Assembly: GCA_009193035.1 (NCBI GenBank)
Contig: SWDT01000007.1
Coordinates: forward strand, 372,001-436,000
Length of the DNA: 64,000 nucleotides
Source of the DNA: Halicephalobus mephisto
Taxonomy: Eukaryota > Nematoda > Chromadorea > Rhabditida > Panagrolaimidae
Direction of reading: 5' to 3'
Below, piece by piece: positions 43,440 through 55,305 of the stretch; within the stretch, counting starts at the first letter, position 1; each line of letters opens with the position of its first letter. Position numbers and translations under genes: made by a program. A model generated the notes under the pieces. That model searched no databases. It saw nothing but the letters and a program-made list of their open reading frames with translations, and was not told the DNA's origin.

Positions 43440-43960
43440 TAGTATATGATGATAGATACACTAAAACGGTTCTGATGTATCGAATACATTGCATCGATAT
43501 ATCAAGTCAATATCGATGTACTGTATACAATATATCTGATATAATAAACCGGTTCTGATGTATTAGATACGTTATATTCAGTGTATCGATATATTAAGTT
43601 TATATTGATGCATTGTATACAATGTATGGATACGTTGTAACTGGTCTAATGTATTAGATACATTATATTCAGTGTATCAAATACATTAAGCTTATATCGA
43701 TGCATTGTATACAATGTATGGATACGTTGTAACTGGTCTAATGTATTAGATATATTATATTCAGTATATCAAATACATTAAGCTTATATCAACGCGTTGT
43801 ATACAATGTATGGATACGTTGTAACTGGTCTAATGTATTAGATACGTTATATTCAGTATATCAAATACATTAAGCTTATATCAACGCGTTGTATACAATG
43901 TATGGATACGTTGAATATAATGTATCTGATACATTAGAACCGTTCTAATGTACCTTTTTG
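43440..43960. repeat. ~100 bp array with palindrome CATTGTATACAATG
   Basis: Five units with TTGTATACAATGTATGGATACG, TAACTGGTCTAATGTATTAG and TCAAATACATTAAGCTTATA. CATTGTATACAATG is a perfect 14 bp palindrome present in several units. Confidence 0.9.
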
Positions 43961-45320
43961 TATGGAGTATAATTCAGATTTCTCTGTGTTCTGTACCGTA
44001 TTATAACCATACCTACTGTAAGATATATCCATTGTAGAGGAATACCTCGTCAATTGAGTTTTAGACTAAAGCATAGGCTACGTGAAAATCCACAATTATC
44101 CTCAAACACGAATTTATCCAGATGAATAAACCAACACTGGGGAAAGTGACAAAAGTCAGTTTGGACAAATTCGTCTCGTGCTTGAAATAGTTTTTTTTTA
44201 AAAATAATAAATTCTACTAAAAAACAATTTTTTAATATTTAAAAATTTTAAAAATGACTTTTTTGTCTTTGAAAAAATTAATCAATTTGAAAATTAATTT
44301 TTTGAATAAATGAATAAAAATTAGGATGAAAAAATTTATTAAACAAGATTGATTTAAGAGTTTGGAAGAATTTAGAAACCCTGCCTGAGGCAATACAGGG
44401 CCAATATTGACTTCCTCCCAGAACGGAAAAAATTTTAGTATTATTTTAAAATGTAATAAACCACGATATTAAATTAAATTTAAAAATTCGTATTTGTTGT
44501 CAAGAGAAAAATTTAATTCGAAAATTTTAAAAATTCGATTTTTTTTATTTTTAAAAATATTTTTCTAAAATTGTCCAAATATTCAATTATTTTTAAAAAA
44601 CTAAAAATCAAATTTTTTCGAAAATTTTGAATTTTTTTTTTTGAAATTTAAGCTTTTTAAATTTTTGAAAAAAAAATTTTAAAAGTTCCTCATATTTGAA
44701 TTTCTAAAAAAAGTTAATTAAAAAACAAAAAATACAAAATCTTTTAAAATTGAAAAAAAAAAATTAGATTTTTTTGAAAAGTTAAAAAAAATTTTAAATC
44801 AGAAAAAGTTTTAATTTTTTTTTAATTTAAAAATTAAAAGTTTATTTTTTGTTTAAAAATTGAAAAATTAGGAAAAGTTTAAACTTTTAAAATTAAAAAA
44901 AATTTAGATTTTTTAAAATTGAAAAAAAATTTAGATTTTTAAAAATTAAAATAAAATTTAGATTTTTAAAAATTGAAAAAAATTTGGATTTTTTAAAATT
45001 GAAAAAAAAATTTAGATTTTTTAAAATTAAAATGTAGAATATCAGACTGTAATTAGTCACTTGATCCTAATGAGGCCTCCAGGAGACTACAAGGAATGGC
45101 CTTGTGGAAAAGAACCAGGACTTGTGGAAGAAATCTGAGTAGTTGTGAATTTCAGACTAGATAGACCGGAAGAATCCTGAACGAAAATTTAAAAACCAGG
45201 GCCATCCTCGTCAGAATTCAGAAATGGAACAAAAGTTGTCGAATAAGGTAAATAAAAACTTCGAAAAATTAATTTCGTCTCCAGACAAGACCAAACTACG
45301 AAGATGATTGTGAAAATTCG
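43961..45320. other. AT-rich region, no gene established
   Basis: Unique stretches at 43960-44170 and 45030-45320 flank A/T-clustered low complexity (44180-45030). One CCTGAGGC word lies at 44384-44391. No exon recognised. Confidence 0.35.
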
Positions 45321-45329
45321 CTCTGGGAT

Positions 45330-45960
45330 TTAGTAAGTATTGAATTTTAGAAATTTTCAACTTTTTAAAATTAAAAATTTTCAACTTTTTAAAATTAAAA
45401 ATTTTCAATTTTTTAAAATTAAAAATTTTCAATTTTTTAAAATTAAAAATTTTCAATTTTTTAAAATTTCTAAAAAAAATTAAAATCTCGGAAAATATTT
45501 GAATTTCTAAAAAGTTGAAAAATAAAAAAATATTTGAATTTTTAAAATTTTCAACTTTTAAAATTTCTAAAAAAATCAAAAACTTAAAAAATATTTGAAT
45601 TTCTAAAAAGTTGAAAATTAAAAAAATCGAAAATTTCTGAATTTCTAAAAAGTCGAAAATTTTTAATTTTTTTATTCAAAAATTCCTTAAAATTTTCTTA
45701 ACTTTTTTAAAGGTTTTTTTAATTTGAAAGATTTTTTAAAAATTTCTTAGAATACAAAAAAAATTTTTGTTTTTTTTTTAAATTTTGAAGATTTTTTAAA
45801 AAATTTTTTATTTTTTTTAATTTTGAAGATTTTTTAAAATTTTTTTTTTTTTAAATTTTGAAGATTTTTAAAAAATTTTTTTATTTTTTTTAATTTTGAA
45901 GATTTTTTAAAAATTTTTTATTTTTTTTAATTTTGAAGATTTTTTAAAAATTTTAAAATT
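45330..45960. repeat. 23-30 bp A/T minisatellites
   Basis: TTTTTAAAATTAAAAATTTTCAA at 45360-45470 and TTTTTTAATTTTGAAGATTTTTTAAA at 45770-45960, the latter with tracts at regular ~30 bp spacing. Confidence 0.85.
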
Positions 45961-45968
45961 TAACAAAC

Positions 45969-46104
45969 CTGTGCAATGGGATTGTTGAAGCTCAAACTCA
46001 AAGTATCGTTCTGACTTTGACTGAATTTGCTGTTGATTACCAAAGGACTCCAATCGCAGGATTTGTTAAATCTTCTTTCCAAAGGTACAGTTCCACTCGA
46101 ACAA
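45969..46104 (-). CDS. Internal exon of upstream chain
   Basis: Acceptor TTTTTTCAG at 46105 side, donor CAG/GTTTGT at 45969. Only one frame is open throughout: CSSGTVPLERRFNKSCDWSP, then INSKFSQSQNDTLSLSFNNPIAQ. Entry phase is 2 and exit phase 0. It accepts both the 53730-53664 exon and the alternative first exon at 47054, and leads in phase to the 39038 exon. Polar Ser/Asn/Gln-rich sequence, probably disordered. No domain recognised. Confidence 0.6.
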
Positions 46105-46259
46105 CTGAAAAAAATTCACAAAATTCATAAACATTGCATAAATTGTTTTTTATAAATTAAAATAATTTATTTTTTAAATTTTTTTATGAAATTATAAAAC
46201 ATGAGATTTTGGAATTTTTTACAATACATTGAATAATTTTAAAATTAAAAAAATCAGAA

Positions 46260-46960
46260 AATATAAAATTTCGCAATTTTCGGTCCTGACTGGAAAATTC
46301 AAAAATTCCTGTTGAGATACTTTTCTGAAATTTTTAGTTTAAAAAAAATTATTTTAAAATTAAAAAATCAGAAAATATAAAATTTCGCAATTTTCGGTCC
46401 TGACTGGAAAATTCAAAAATTCCTGTTGAGATACTTTTCTAAAGTTCTAAATAATTTCATTTTTTAAATTATATAATTTAAAACTTTTTAAAATTCTGCA
46501 AATATTAATTTTTTTTATTTTTTGATCCTGACTGGAAAATTTCTGAAATTCGTTTCGAAACCACTTTTCGAATTTTTTTGAAAAACATTTTTACTTTTAT
46601 AATTATATAATTTGGAGCTTTGTATACATATCTAAAAACTGAATCCCTCTACTTTCGGTCTTGAATGGAAATTTTCGAAAATTCGTTTCGAAATAAGTTT
46701 TTCAAAATTTCGAAAAATATATTTTTATTTTTTTAAATAATAAAATTTTTATTTTTTAAAATTATATAAAAAATTTTAATTTTTGGTCTTGAATGGAAAT
46801 TTTTGAAAATTCATTTCGAAATAATTTTTTTCAAAATTTCGAAAAATATATTTTTATTTTTTTAAATAATAAAATTTTAATTTTTGGTCTTGAATGGAAA
46901 TTTTTGAAAATTCGTTTCGAAATAAGTTTTTCGAAATTTCGAAAAATATATTTTTTACAG
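46260..46960. repeat. ~105-120 bp array (GGTCCTGACTGGAAAATTC / GGTCTTGAATGGAAATTT)
   Basis: Six or so units. The older ones read TTTCGGTCCTGACTGGAAAA and the newer TTTTGGTCTTGAATGGAAAT, both followed by AATTCRTTTCGAAATA. Confidence 0.85.
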
Positions 46961-46980
46961 TATGATTTCCACATTCAAAC

Positions 46981-47054
46981 CTTTGCCTTGGGGAACCAGA
47001 GGATACTGTGGCCGCCTTCCAGAGCATCCTTCCATCCGGGCCTTGAGCCACCAT
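46981..47054 (-). CDS. Candidate alternative first exon B
   Basis: ATG at 47054, just 3' of AATTTGTAG, reads MVAQGPDGRMLWKAATVSSG and leaves in phase 2 at a GTTTGA donor, joining the 46104 exon in frame. All three frames of this short GC-rich block are open, so the frame choice rests on the phase of its neighbour. It could instead be an internal exon with acceptor at 47058. Confidence 0.45.
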
Positions 47055-47099
47055 TTTCTACAAATTTAAAAAAAATTAATTTTAAACATGCCTAAAACA

Positions 47100-48180
47100 C
47101 GTAAATAATCGATTCTTTCAAGTTCAATATCAATCTTTAAAAATTCTAAAAAAATATAAAATTATTTCCCGCACAAAAAAAATTTTCAAAATTAAAAAAA
47201 AACAAAAAATTTGAGATTTAAAAAAAAAGGAAAAAATTATAATTTAAAAAATTTTTAAAAATCATAAAAAATTAAAATTTTAAAAAATAGAAAAAATATA
47301 AAAATTTAAAAAATATAAAAAATAGAAAAAAATTTAAATTTTCAAAATTAAAAAAAAAATAAAAAAAATTATAATTTTTAAAATTTAAAAATAAAAAAAA
47401 ATTTAAATTAAAAAAAAACTTTCCATGCCCTCAGGGTTTGTGGTTGATTTTTAGTCTAAAAAAGTCATAAATTTTTTCCACCTGTCTTAAGTACTTATTT
47501 ATATAATAAAATTGATCCGAAAATGAACTAAATTTAATTTTATAAAAAAATCCATTTTTTAAAAACTTATGTCTGAAAAATTCTGATGAAATAAGACCTT
47601 CAAAATGCACAAAGAAAATTCAATCCCAATGATTTAAAAATATATTTTTGCACTTTTAGGAAATTTCGAAAAATAAATTTAGTTTTTTTTAATTTCAAAA
47701 TTACAAAATTTTAAAATAATTTTTTTTAAATTAAAAATTGTTAAAAATTTTTAAAATAATTTTTTTTAAATTAAAAATTGTAAAAAATTTAAAAAAGTTT
47801 AAAATTATTAAAAATTTTAAAATAATTTTTTTTTAAATTTAAAAATTATGAAATTACGAAGAATTTTAGAATAATTTTTTTTAAATTAAAAATTGTAAAA
47901 AATCTAAAAATTTAAAAAAGTTTAAAATTGTTAAAAATTTTAAAATAATTTTTTTTTTAAATTTAAAAATTATGAAATTACGAAGAATTTTAAAACTACA
48001 AAATTGAAAGAATTTAGAAATTATTAAAAATTTAAAAATCAATTTTTGTTTTTTTAAAAATACAAAAAATTAATAAACGTTTTTTAAAATTTTCAAAATT
48101 GGAACTTTAATTTTACGAATAATAAATAACTTTGAAATCCTTTTAATTTAAAATTTACAGAGGTTGTAATTTTGTTTTAT
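47100..48180. repeat. AT-rich low complexity with TTAAAAATTGTAAAAAAT units
   Basis: Blocks at 47150-47420 and 47690-48010, the latter with five ~70-100 bp units. One CCCTCAGGG word lies at 47428-47436. Confidence 0.6.
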
Positions 48181-49690
48181 TGAAAAATTTTAAAGAAAAT
48201 TAGAATCCTAAAAAATTTTTAAAAAAGCAAATTTTTGGAATTTTGTTTCAGTGCCAACTTAATTGACTTCTAAGAAGGAAAAGTGTTCCCTCCCACATTG
48301 CGGAAGGATTAGTCATCAGTTTTTTAATCTTTTCAGGTATAAGCAACAAAACAAAGTTGCCGAGCTCAACTAAAACAGGATTATCTATATCCACTAAGTA
48401 CCTACTAAATTAAGGAATTTTTAAGATTCTTTTTTTAGCACCTTAATTTTGCAATTTTATGTAAAAAATAAACTAATTATAACATGATTTAAAAAAATCA
48501 GAATCCTAAAAAGTTACAAAAAAATAATTTTTAATTTTTGGCGTTGTGTTCTAATGTTAACTTGACTCATTTTTAAGAAGGAAAAGTGTTCCCTACGTTA
48601 TTTTAATGATTAATATTCTAATTTTACAATATTTTTCAATTATAAACAAAGCTAGTAAGATTACCTAACTCTAAAAGAAGAAATCGGAATCCTAAAAAAT
48701 TACAAAAAAACAAGCTTCAATTTTTGGCGTTCTGTTCCAATGTTAACTTGACTCATTTTTAAGAAGGAAAAGTGTTCCCTACGTTATTTTCACACGATTA
48801 ATATTCTAATTTTACAATATTTCTCGATCATAAACGAACCAAAAAATTTACTTAAATCCGAAAAAAATCAGAATCCCAAAAAATTACGAAAAAAATAATT
48901 TTTAATTTTTGGCGTTGTGTTCTGCTGACAACCTACTTCATTTCTAAGAAGGAAAAGTGTTCTCCAACACGTTTTAAAATCAATATTTAATTGTAAAGCA
49001 TTTTTAATCGTAAAAAAGAACAAAGTTATCTGACTTTTTAAAAAAAAGAATTACTTAAATCCGGCAAGCGAAAGCTGACTTGATGGATTCTCAAACTTCC
49101 TTTTGTCTTATCTACTGTATTCAGAGTTTTGTTTTACAAAAAAGATTAATTTTAAAGTAATTTTAAAATCATATTCAGAGTCCTAGACAATGTTTAAAAA
49201 ATGGATTTTAATTTTTGGCGTTGTGTTCTCTGAAAACGTATTTCATTTTTAAAGAGGAAAAGTGTTCCCTAATCATATTTGGATGTTTTTAATGTCTAAT
49301 TTCATAATATTTCTCAATTGTAAACAAAACCGAAAAGGTTACTTAACTCTAAAAAAGGAATTATTTAAATCCACCAAGTATCTACGAAGTTATCTGGATT
49401 TTTAATTTTCTACTTTAGTATCTATTAAATTTCCCATTTTATGTAAAAAAACTAATTATAACATGATTTTAAAAAGAAATCAGAATCCTAAAAAATTACA
49501 AAAAAACAAGTTTCAATTTTTGGCACTTTGTTCGAAACTCAAACTAATTCATTTCTAAAGACGAAAAGTGTTCCCTAGTCACATTTTAACGTTTTAACAC
49601 CTAATTTCACAATATTTGTCAACCGTTGACTAAACAGTAAAGCCATGTGAGTTTATGAAAAAGGAATTATCCAAAGCCGCTAAGTATCCG
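48180..49690. repeat. GGCGTTGTGTTC / AAGTGTTCCC satellite, locus 2
   Basis: About eight units of the same ~185 bp family as 29.4-30.4 kb. Some stretches match that locus closely, for example ATTTCATTTTTAAAGAGGAA. Confidence 0.85.
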
Positions 49691-49724
49691 TTGAAATAAA
49701 GAGGTTTAAAAATTAAGGTATATG

Positions 49725-50085
49725 TACACACAAAAAAACGTAATTTTTGACGGAGTAACAAATAAAAATCGTCACAAAAGTTGAATATTTATGAAAAATG
49801 TGACGATTGTTACATTTCGCAATTGTTACTGGGCTAAAAGTTATAATTTTAATGTGTATTGGAGCTGTTTTTGGATAGTGACTGAAAAGCCTTGATTTCA
49901 GTTAGAAATAAACACTATCCAAAATCTCTACACACAAAAATTGTAATTTTTAGTCCAGTAATAAATAATAATCGTCACTATTATTATTTAATTTTCTTCA
50001 CAAATTTCAAATATTCAAGAAAAATGTGACGATTCTTACATTTCGCAATCATTAAGAAGTCAAAAGTTTTGCTTTTTGTGCAGTC
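49725..50085. mobile_element. Two ACACAAAAA-type MITEs linked by a GGATAGTG hairpin
   Basis: Copy 3 (about 49725-49859) is followed by GGATAGTGACTGAAAAGC ... CACTATCC and then copy 4 (about 49931-50082). The same MITE-hairpin-MITE order recurs at 53.89-54.49 kb. Confidence 0.7.
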
Positions 50086-50379
50086 AACATCGAAATCAAA
50101 TTCAATTTCAGTTCTACTAGATAAGTCGGCCTGGCAGAATGATGCGAGCAAACTGCAAGTTTGACTTTAATGTCGACCGCCCTATAAACCTTAACACTGA
50201 ATTTTCCAAAACGATGTATACTAAAAAAATTAATCGATGAATTCTCTTAAGGTCTAAGAAGCCGAAATGAGCCAATTAAGGACTCGTCACTTTTAAGCCG
50301 ACAATTCCGGGCCAAGAAACAATTAACAATTCAAAACAAGTCTGAACTGTTTTAGGAAACGGGTCCTGAGGGCACTACT
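50086..50379. other. No gene recognised
   Basis: Unique AT-rich sequence ending with GGGTCCTGAGGGCAC (50361-50375), one of the recurrent CCTGAGGGC words. Confidence 0.3.
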
Positions 50380-50870
50380 ATCAGTGTTTCGTATTATCAA
50401 AGTTGACTGTCAAGTTTTGAAGTCGAAGATGATCGTCAAAGTTGAAGGTCAAAATTAATCATAAAAATTCGATGTCAAAGTTCAAAATCGAAGTTTGAGG
50501 CCGAAGTTGATAGTTAAAATTGACTCTCAAAATTTGAGGCGAAAGTTGATCGTCAAAGTTTAAAAGTCAAAGTTAATAATCAAATTCGAACTCAAAAGTT
50601 CAAAAGTCAAAGTCAATAATCAAAGTTCGAAATTGAAGATAAACATCAAATTCAAGATCAAAGTTAATAATTAAAGTTCGAAATCGAAATTAATAATTAA
50701 TTTTGAAGTCAAAGTTATTAATCAAAATTCGAATTCAAAGATAAACATCAAATTCGAGATCAAAGTTAATCATCAAAGTTCGAAATTGAAGATAAACATC
50801 AAATTTAAGATCGAAAGTTCACTGTCAAAAGTCCGAGGTTGAACTTTGACCATCGGCTTTAATAATACGA
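50380..50870. repeat. CAAAGTTGA / GTCAAAGTTAAT repeats
   Basis: ~30-45 bp units with GTCAAAGTTAATAATCAAA and AAGATAAACATCAAATTC. Related to 33.16-33.64 kb. Confidence 0.75.
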
Positions 50871-50939
50871 GCTGCAGGTAAACAATAAACTTGTGATCTT
50901 CCATGGGAATTGGGGAAGTTCACACGAATGTATTTTTGG

Positions 50940-51700
50940 TTATTTTTAAAAAACAAAAAAAATTATTTTAATAAAAATAAAAAAACTAAAATTAAAAAAT
51001 TTCTAAAATAAAAAACTAATTTTAACAATTTTTATTTTTAATTATTTTTAAAAAATTTAATAAAATTAATTTTTTTAAACATTAAATATAAAAATTACGA
51101 AATAATATAAAAAATTTTTAAAAATAATTTTTTTTATTTTTCAATAAAAACTTTTTTAAATTTCTTAGAAAATTTTTTGTCTTTTCAAAAAAAATTTTTT
51201 TTAATTTTCTTTTGAAAATTTTTTTTTAATTTTTTCAAATTTTTTGAAAAACAATTTTTTTTTATTTTTAGAAAAAAAAATTAATTATTAATTTTCAAGG
51301 AAAAATTTTTTAAATTTATTTTTAAAAAATAAATTTTTAAAATTTTTCAAATTTGTTTAAAAAAATTCTTTTTTTAATTTTTCTTAAAAAAAGTTTTTTT
51401 ATTATTTTTAAAAATTAATTAAAAATTAAATAAACTTTTAATTAATTAAAAATTAAATGAACTTTTTTAAATTGATTAAAAATTAAATTATTTTTTTTTA
51501 TTTTTAAAAATTAATTAAAAATTAAATTTTTTTTAAAATTAAATAAATTTTTTTTTTAAATTAAATTATTTTTTTATTTTTTTTTAATTAATTAAAAATA
51601 GAATTTATTTTTTTAAATAAAAAGGAGATTCCTAGACATTTTAGAGACGAAGATTTGTTATTTTTAAAATTTTTATAAAAAAAAATAAATTTTTAAAATT
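50940..51700. repeat. Phased A/T-tract region
   Basis: About 750 bases of alternating A- and T-runs (TTTTTTAAATTAATTAAAAATT). No gene. This kind of DNA resembles the periodic A/T clusters known from nematode germline introns. Confidence 0.6.
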
Positions 51701-51740
51701 TTAAAAACGTCAATTTTTGAAACTCGATTCTCAGGTAAAA

Positions 51741-52004
51741 ATGGAGTCGAACGAAAAAATGAAAAAGCTTGTAATTTTAGAACAATGTGACCAAACGTTA
51801 ATTTTCCACAAAATAATTTTAAAAATAATCCAACTTTGTAAATTAAAAAAAAATAAAACATTATTCCCTCAGGCACTGATGGCATTCGTCTGGTTTTTAT
51901 TTTCAAACAAGTTTCAAGTAGCGGTCCTGGGACAAATAATGATTAATTATTTTATAGCGAATTTTATTACTTGTTCTTTAAAGTCACAAACCAAAGTAGT
52001 CTGA
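51741..52004 (+). CDS. Hypothetical small membrane-like ORF
   Basis: ATG at 51741, 87 aa: MESNEKMKKLVILEQCDQ, a basic middle, then the hydrophobic stretch ALMAFVWFLFSN and GQIMINYFIANFIT. An AG precedes the ATG (TTCTCAG at 51727-51733). It would be a plus-strand gene nested in the large minus-strand intron. It has no recognised family and a large AT-rich part, so it may be chance. Confidence 0.25.
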   Translation: MESNEKMKKLVILEQCDQTLIFHKIILKIIQLCKLKKNKTLFPQALMAFVWFLFSNKFQVAVLGQIMINYFIANFITCSLKSQTKVV

Positions 52005-52450
52005 AAAAAGTTAAACATTATTCGTGCCAGGATCTAAATTCGAAAAATTGCAATTTTTCTAATTTATGATAAAAAAATTTAAAAAAAAACATATTAAACA
52101 CCATTCGTGCCAGGATCTAAATTCGAAAAATTGCAATTTTTTCTGATTTTTAGTAAAAAAATTTTTTTTAAAACATGTTAAACATTATTCGTGCCAGGAC
52201 CCAAATTCGAAAAATTTCAATTTTTTCTAATTTCTGATAAAAAAAACTTTTAAAAAATGTTGAACACCATTCGTGCCAGGACCCAAATTTGAAAAATTCC
52301 AATTTTTTCTAATTTTTAGCTTAAAAAGTTTAAAAAAAACATGTTAAACATTATTCGTGCCAGGATCCAAATTCGAAGAACTTCATGTTTGTCATTTTTG
52401 ATTTAAACGAAGTTAGAGAAAATATTAAATATTACTCGTGCCAGAACGAA
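52005..52450. repeat. ~85 bp array with ATTCGTGCCAGGATCTAAATTC
   Basis: Six units with ATTATTCGTGCCAGGAYC and AAATTCGAAAAATTGCAATT. CGTGCCAGGA is close to the reverse complement of the TCCTGACACGA motif seen elsewhere. Confidence 0.9.
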
Positions 52451-52579
52451 TACAATTATTTTAATTTTGTTTAATTTTTGTTCTCTAAGACCAAACGTCA
52501 AGTAGTGGTTTAGACACAAAAAAAATAAAATTCGTTTTTAAACAATAAACTCAGTTAATAATTTTTCAAACATGTTTTG

Positions 52580-52960
52580 AATCATTTTGTCAGTGTTGAA
52601 ATCTATAAAAATACCGACATCAAAATCAAAGTTAATTTTTACACAAAAATTAAGTACCTCATCCTACTCAAATGTTGCGAGCAAAGTGCGGAATTTTTTA
52701 AAACTTTTAATTTTAATTTTGATATCGACTTAATTACCGGAATGTTGCAAGCAAAGTGCAGATTTTAATTTAGATTTTGAAATTTCCATAAACGCAAATA
52801 TAAAAATACCGACCAATCTGCTCGGATGTTGCAAGCAAAGTGCAGAATTTTTTAAAATTTAGAATTTAGATTTAGATGTCAACTATTGGAATATTGCAAG
52901 CAAAGTGCAAATTTTTTTTCCATTTTTAATTTTGACTTTGATGTCGACCTTGACACAGAT
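52580..52960. repeat. GTTGC-AGCAA-GTGC satellite, locus 3
   Basis: Four units with TGTTGCAAGCAAAGTGCAGA and ATTTTGATATCGACTT. Confidence 0.8.
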
Positions 52961-53189
52961 GTTCGAAATTTAGGTGTTCCAGAAAATATTAAACATTTTT
53001 TAACTTTTGAGTTTGTGATTTTAAAATTTCGATTAATAATTTATACATAAAAATTAATCCTCGAAAGTGAACAGAGGGTTCGGTACCCTACGTGTCCTGA
53101 TATAAAAGTTTTTATTTTTGTTATCGGTAATATAATTCGAGAAAATTTATTAAAAAATAACCACGTAAAATCGGAATTGTCACGTAAGC

Positions 53190-53650
53190 TTTAGTTTTTA
53201 AAATTCTTCAAAAAATTCCCACTAGGACCATTTCGTAAATTTTTTTGATTTTTACAATTTTATTAATTTCGAAATTATGTAAAATTACAAAACAATTATC
53301 GTAGAAAACCAAGATTTTAGGTTACTGTAGTTTTTTAAAACTTTTTCAAAAAATTCCCACTAGGACCAGTTCGTAAATTTTTATAATTTTTGTAATATTA
53401 TTAATTTCGAAATTATGTAAAATTACAAAACAATTATCGTAGAAAACCAAGATTTTAGGTTACTGTAGTTTTTTAAATTTCCCAAAAAATTCACTTCAGG
53501 ACCATTTCGTAAATTTTTTCGATTTTTATAATGTTATTAATTTCGAAATTATGATAATGTAAAATTCAAATTTTAAGTTACTGTAGTTTTTAAAATTTTC
53601 CAAAAAATTCACTTCAGGACCATTTTGTGAAAAAATTTTTTATTTTTGAA
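53190..53650. repeat. ~125 bp array (AATTCCCACTAGGACCA ... TTACTGTAGTTTT)
   Basis: Four units with TAGGACCATTTCGTAAATTT, TTAATTTCGAAATTATG and TTTTAGGTTACTGTAG. Confidence 0.9.
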
Positions 53651-53663
53651 ATTTGAAACAAAC

Positions 53664-53730
53664 CTTTCCCGAATTTTTTGTTGTTCAACGGTGGATAGTC
53701 CCCAGACAGAAGCCGATAAATAATTTGATT
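53664..53730 (-). CDS. Internal exon of upstream chain
   Basis: Between acceptor ATTTTTTCAG and a GTTTGT donor. In the phase set by the exon at 55517 (entry 1) it reads SNYLSASVWGLSTVEQQKIRE and leaves in phase 2, which fits the exon at 46104. A second frame (NQIIYRLLSGDYPPLNN, entry 0, exit 1) is also open, so the frame is not proven. Confidence 0.5.
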
Positions 53731-53884
53731 CTGAAAAAATTATGAATTTTTACAAAAATTCCATCGTTATTTTTAAAGATATTTTAAAATTATAATATTC
53801 CGAAAATGTCCAAAAAGTACTTTTTGAAGAATATTTTTTATAAATCTTAAAAGTGTTTTTTCCACAAATAACATTAACTATATA

Positions 53885-54490
53885 AAAAATATAATTTTTA
53901 GTCCAGTAACAAATGGAAATCGTCACTATTATTTAATTTTCGTCACAAAAGTTGAATATTTATGAAAAATGTGACAATTGTAATATTTCGCAATTGTTAC
54001 TGGGTTAAAAGTTAGAATTTTAATGTGTATTGGAGCTGTTTTTGGATAGTGACTGGAAAGCTTTGATTTGAGTTAGAAATAGACACTATCCAAAATCTCT
54101 ACACACAAAATTTAACTTTTGATACAGTAACAAATGGAAATCGTCACTATTATTTAATTTTCGTCACAAAAGTTGAATATTTATGAAAAATGTGACAATT
54201 GTTACATTTCGCAATTGTTACTGGGCTAAAAGTTAGAATTTTAATGTGTATTGGAGCTGTTTTTGGATAGTGACTAAAAAGTCTTTATTTCAATTAGAAA
54301 TAGACACTATCCAAAATCTCTACTCACAAAAAATGTATTTTTTAGTCCAGTAATAAATAATAATCGTCACTATTATTATTTAATTTTCGTCACAAATTTT
54401 AAATATTCAAGAAAAATGTGACGATTATTATATTTTTGTTACTTTTCGCAATTGTTACAGGACCAAAAGTTACACTTTTTGTGTGTACCG
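53885..54490. mobile_element. Composite array of three ACACAAAAA-type MITEs and two hairpin linkers
   Basis: MITE units begin near 53890, 54105 and 54325. The linkers carry GGAGCTGTTTTTGGATAGTG and CACTATCCAAAATCTCTAC. The first two MITE-linker units are almost identical, which suggests recent tandem duplication. Confidence 0.75.
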
Positions 54491-54654
54491 CCCTTATGAG
54501 CTCGATTTTGTTTTATTTACAGTATTTTCGAATATTGATCCTATTTTATTCAAGGGGTTGTCCTTGAGGGGTTCCATTAACACAAAAAATCATCTTTTCA
54601 ATTCGAGCGAAAATTAAACTTTTTTATTGTTATTACATCATTTCCCTCTTTATG

Positions 54655-55066
54655 GGTATCTGGGGTATAAGAGGTCAGAAATAGGAGTAGAAATAAAAGA
54701 CAAACTAGGGCTAAAAGTAAGGGTATAAAGTAAAGGTAAAAGATGGATAGAAATAGGACTGACGAGTAGGAACTAGGGGGTAGGGGTAGGAGGTAGGACT
54801 AGGGGGTAGGGGTAAGGGGTAGGACTAGGGGGTAGGGGTAGGGGTAAGGAATTAGATACAGGTAGGGGTAGGGGTAAGGGTAGAAATGAGAATAGAAGTA
54901 GAAGCAGAAGTAAAGATAGGGGTAAAAGTAAAAATGAGAATAGGAGTAGAAAAGGAAGTAGAAGTAAGGATAAGGGTAGGGGTAAAGATAGAAATAAAAA
55001 TAGAGATAAAAATAGAAGTGGAAGTAGAAGTAGAAACAGAAGTAAGAGTAGGGGTAGAGGTAGGGG
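54655..55066. repeat. GGGGTA / GGTAGGACTA purine-rich minisatellite
   Basis: GGGGTAGGGGTA and GGACTAGGGGGTAGGG grade into AGAAGTAGAAGTAAG. Strong G/A bias on the plus strand. The P/L/Y/S-rich minus frames here are not genes. Confidence 0.9.
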
Positions 55067-55237
55067 TACATACAAAAAGTGTAACTTTTGGTCCTGTAAC
55101 AATTGCGAAAAGTAACAAAAATATAATAATCGTCACATTTTTTCATGAATATTCAACTTTTGGGACAAAAATATATTTTAATAGTGATAATTTTTATTTT
55201 TTATTGTACTAAAAGTTATTTTTTCTGTATGTAGGGA
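55067..55237. mobile_element. ACACAAAAA-type MITE, copy in purine tract flank
   Basis: Starts CATACAAAAAGTGTAACTTT and ends AAAAGTTATTTTTTCTGTATG. Confidence 0.65.
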
Positions 55238-55305
55238 TAAAAATGAAGGTAGTCCGACTGATTCAGAACTCTTCATAATTCCCAGAAATTAAATAATTAT
55301 CTCCA

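Noticed and set aside
54773..55146. Pro/Leu, Tyr/Pro and Ser/Thr-rich ORFs on the minus strand and Val/Glu/Lys-rich ORF on plus
   Set aside because: All are frames of the same purine-rich minisatellite.
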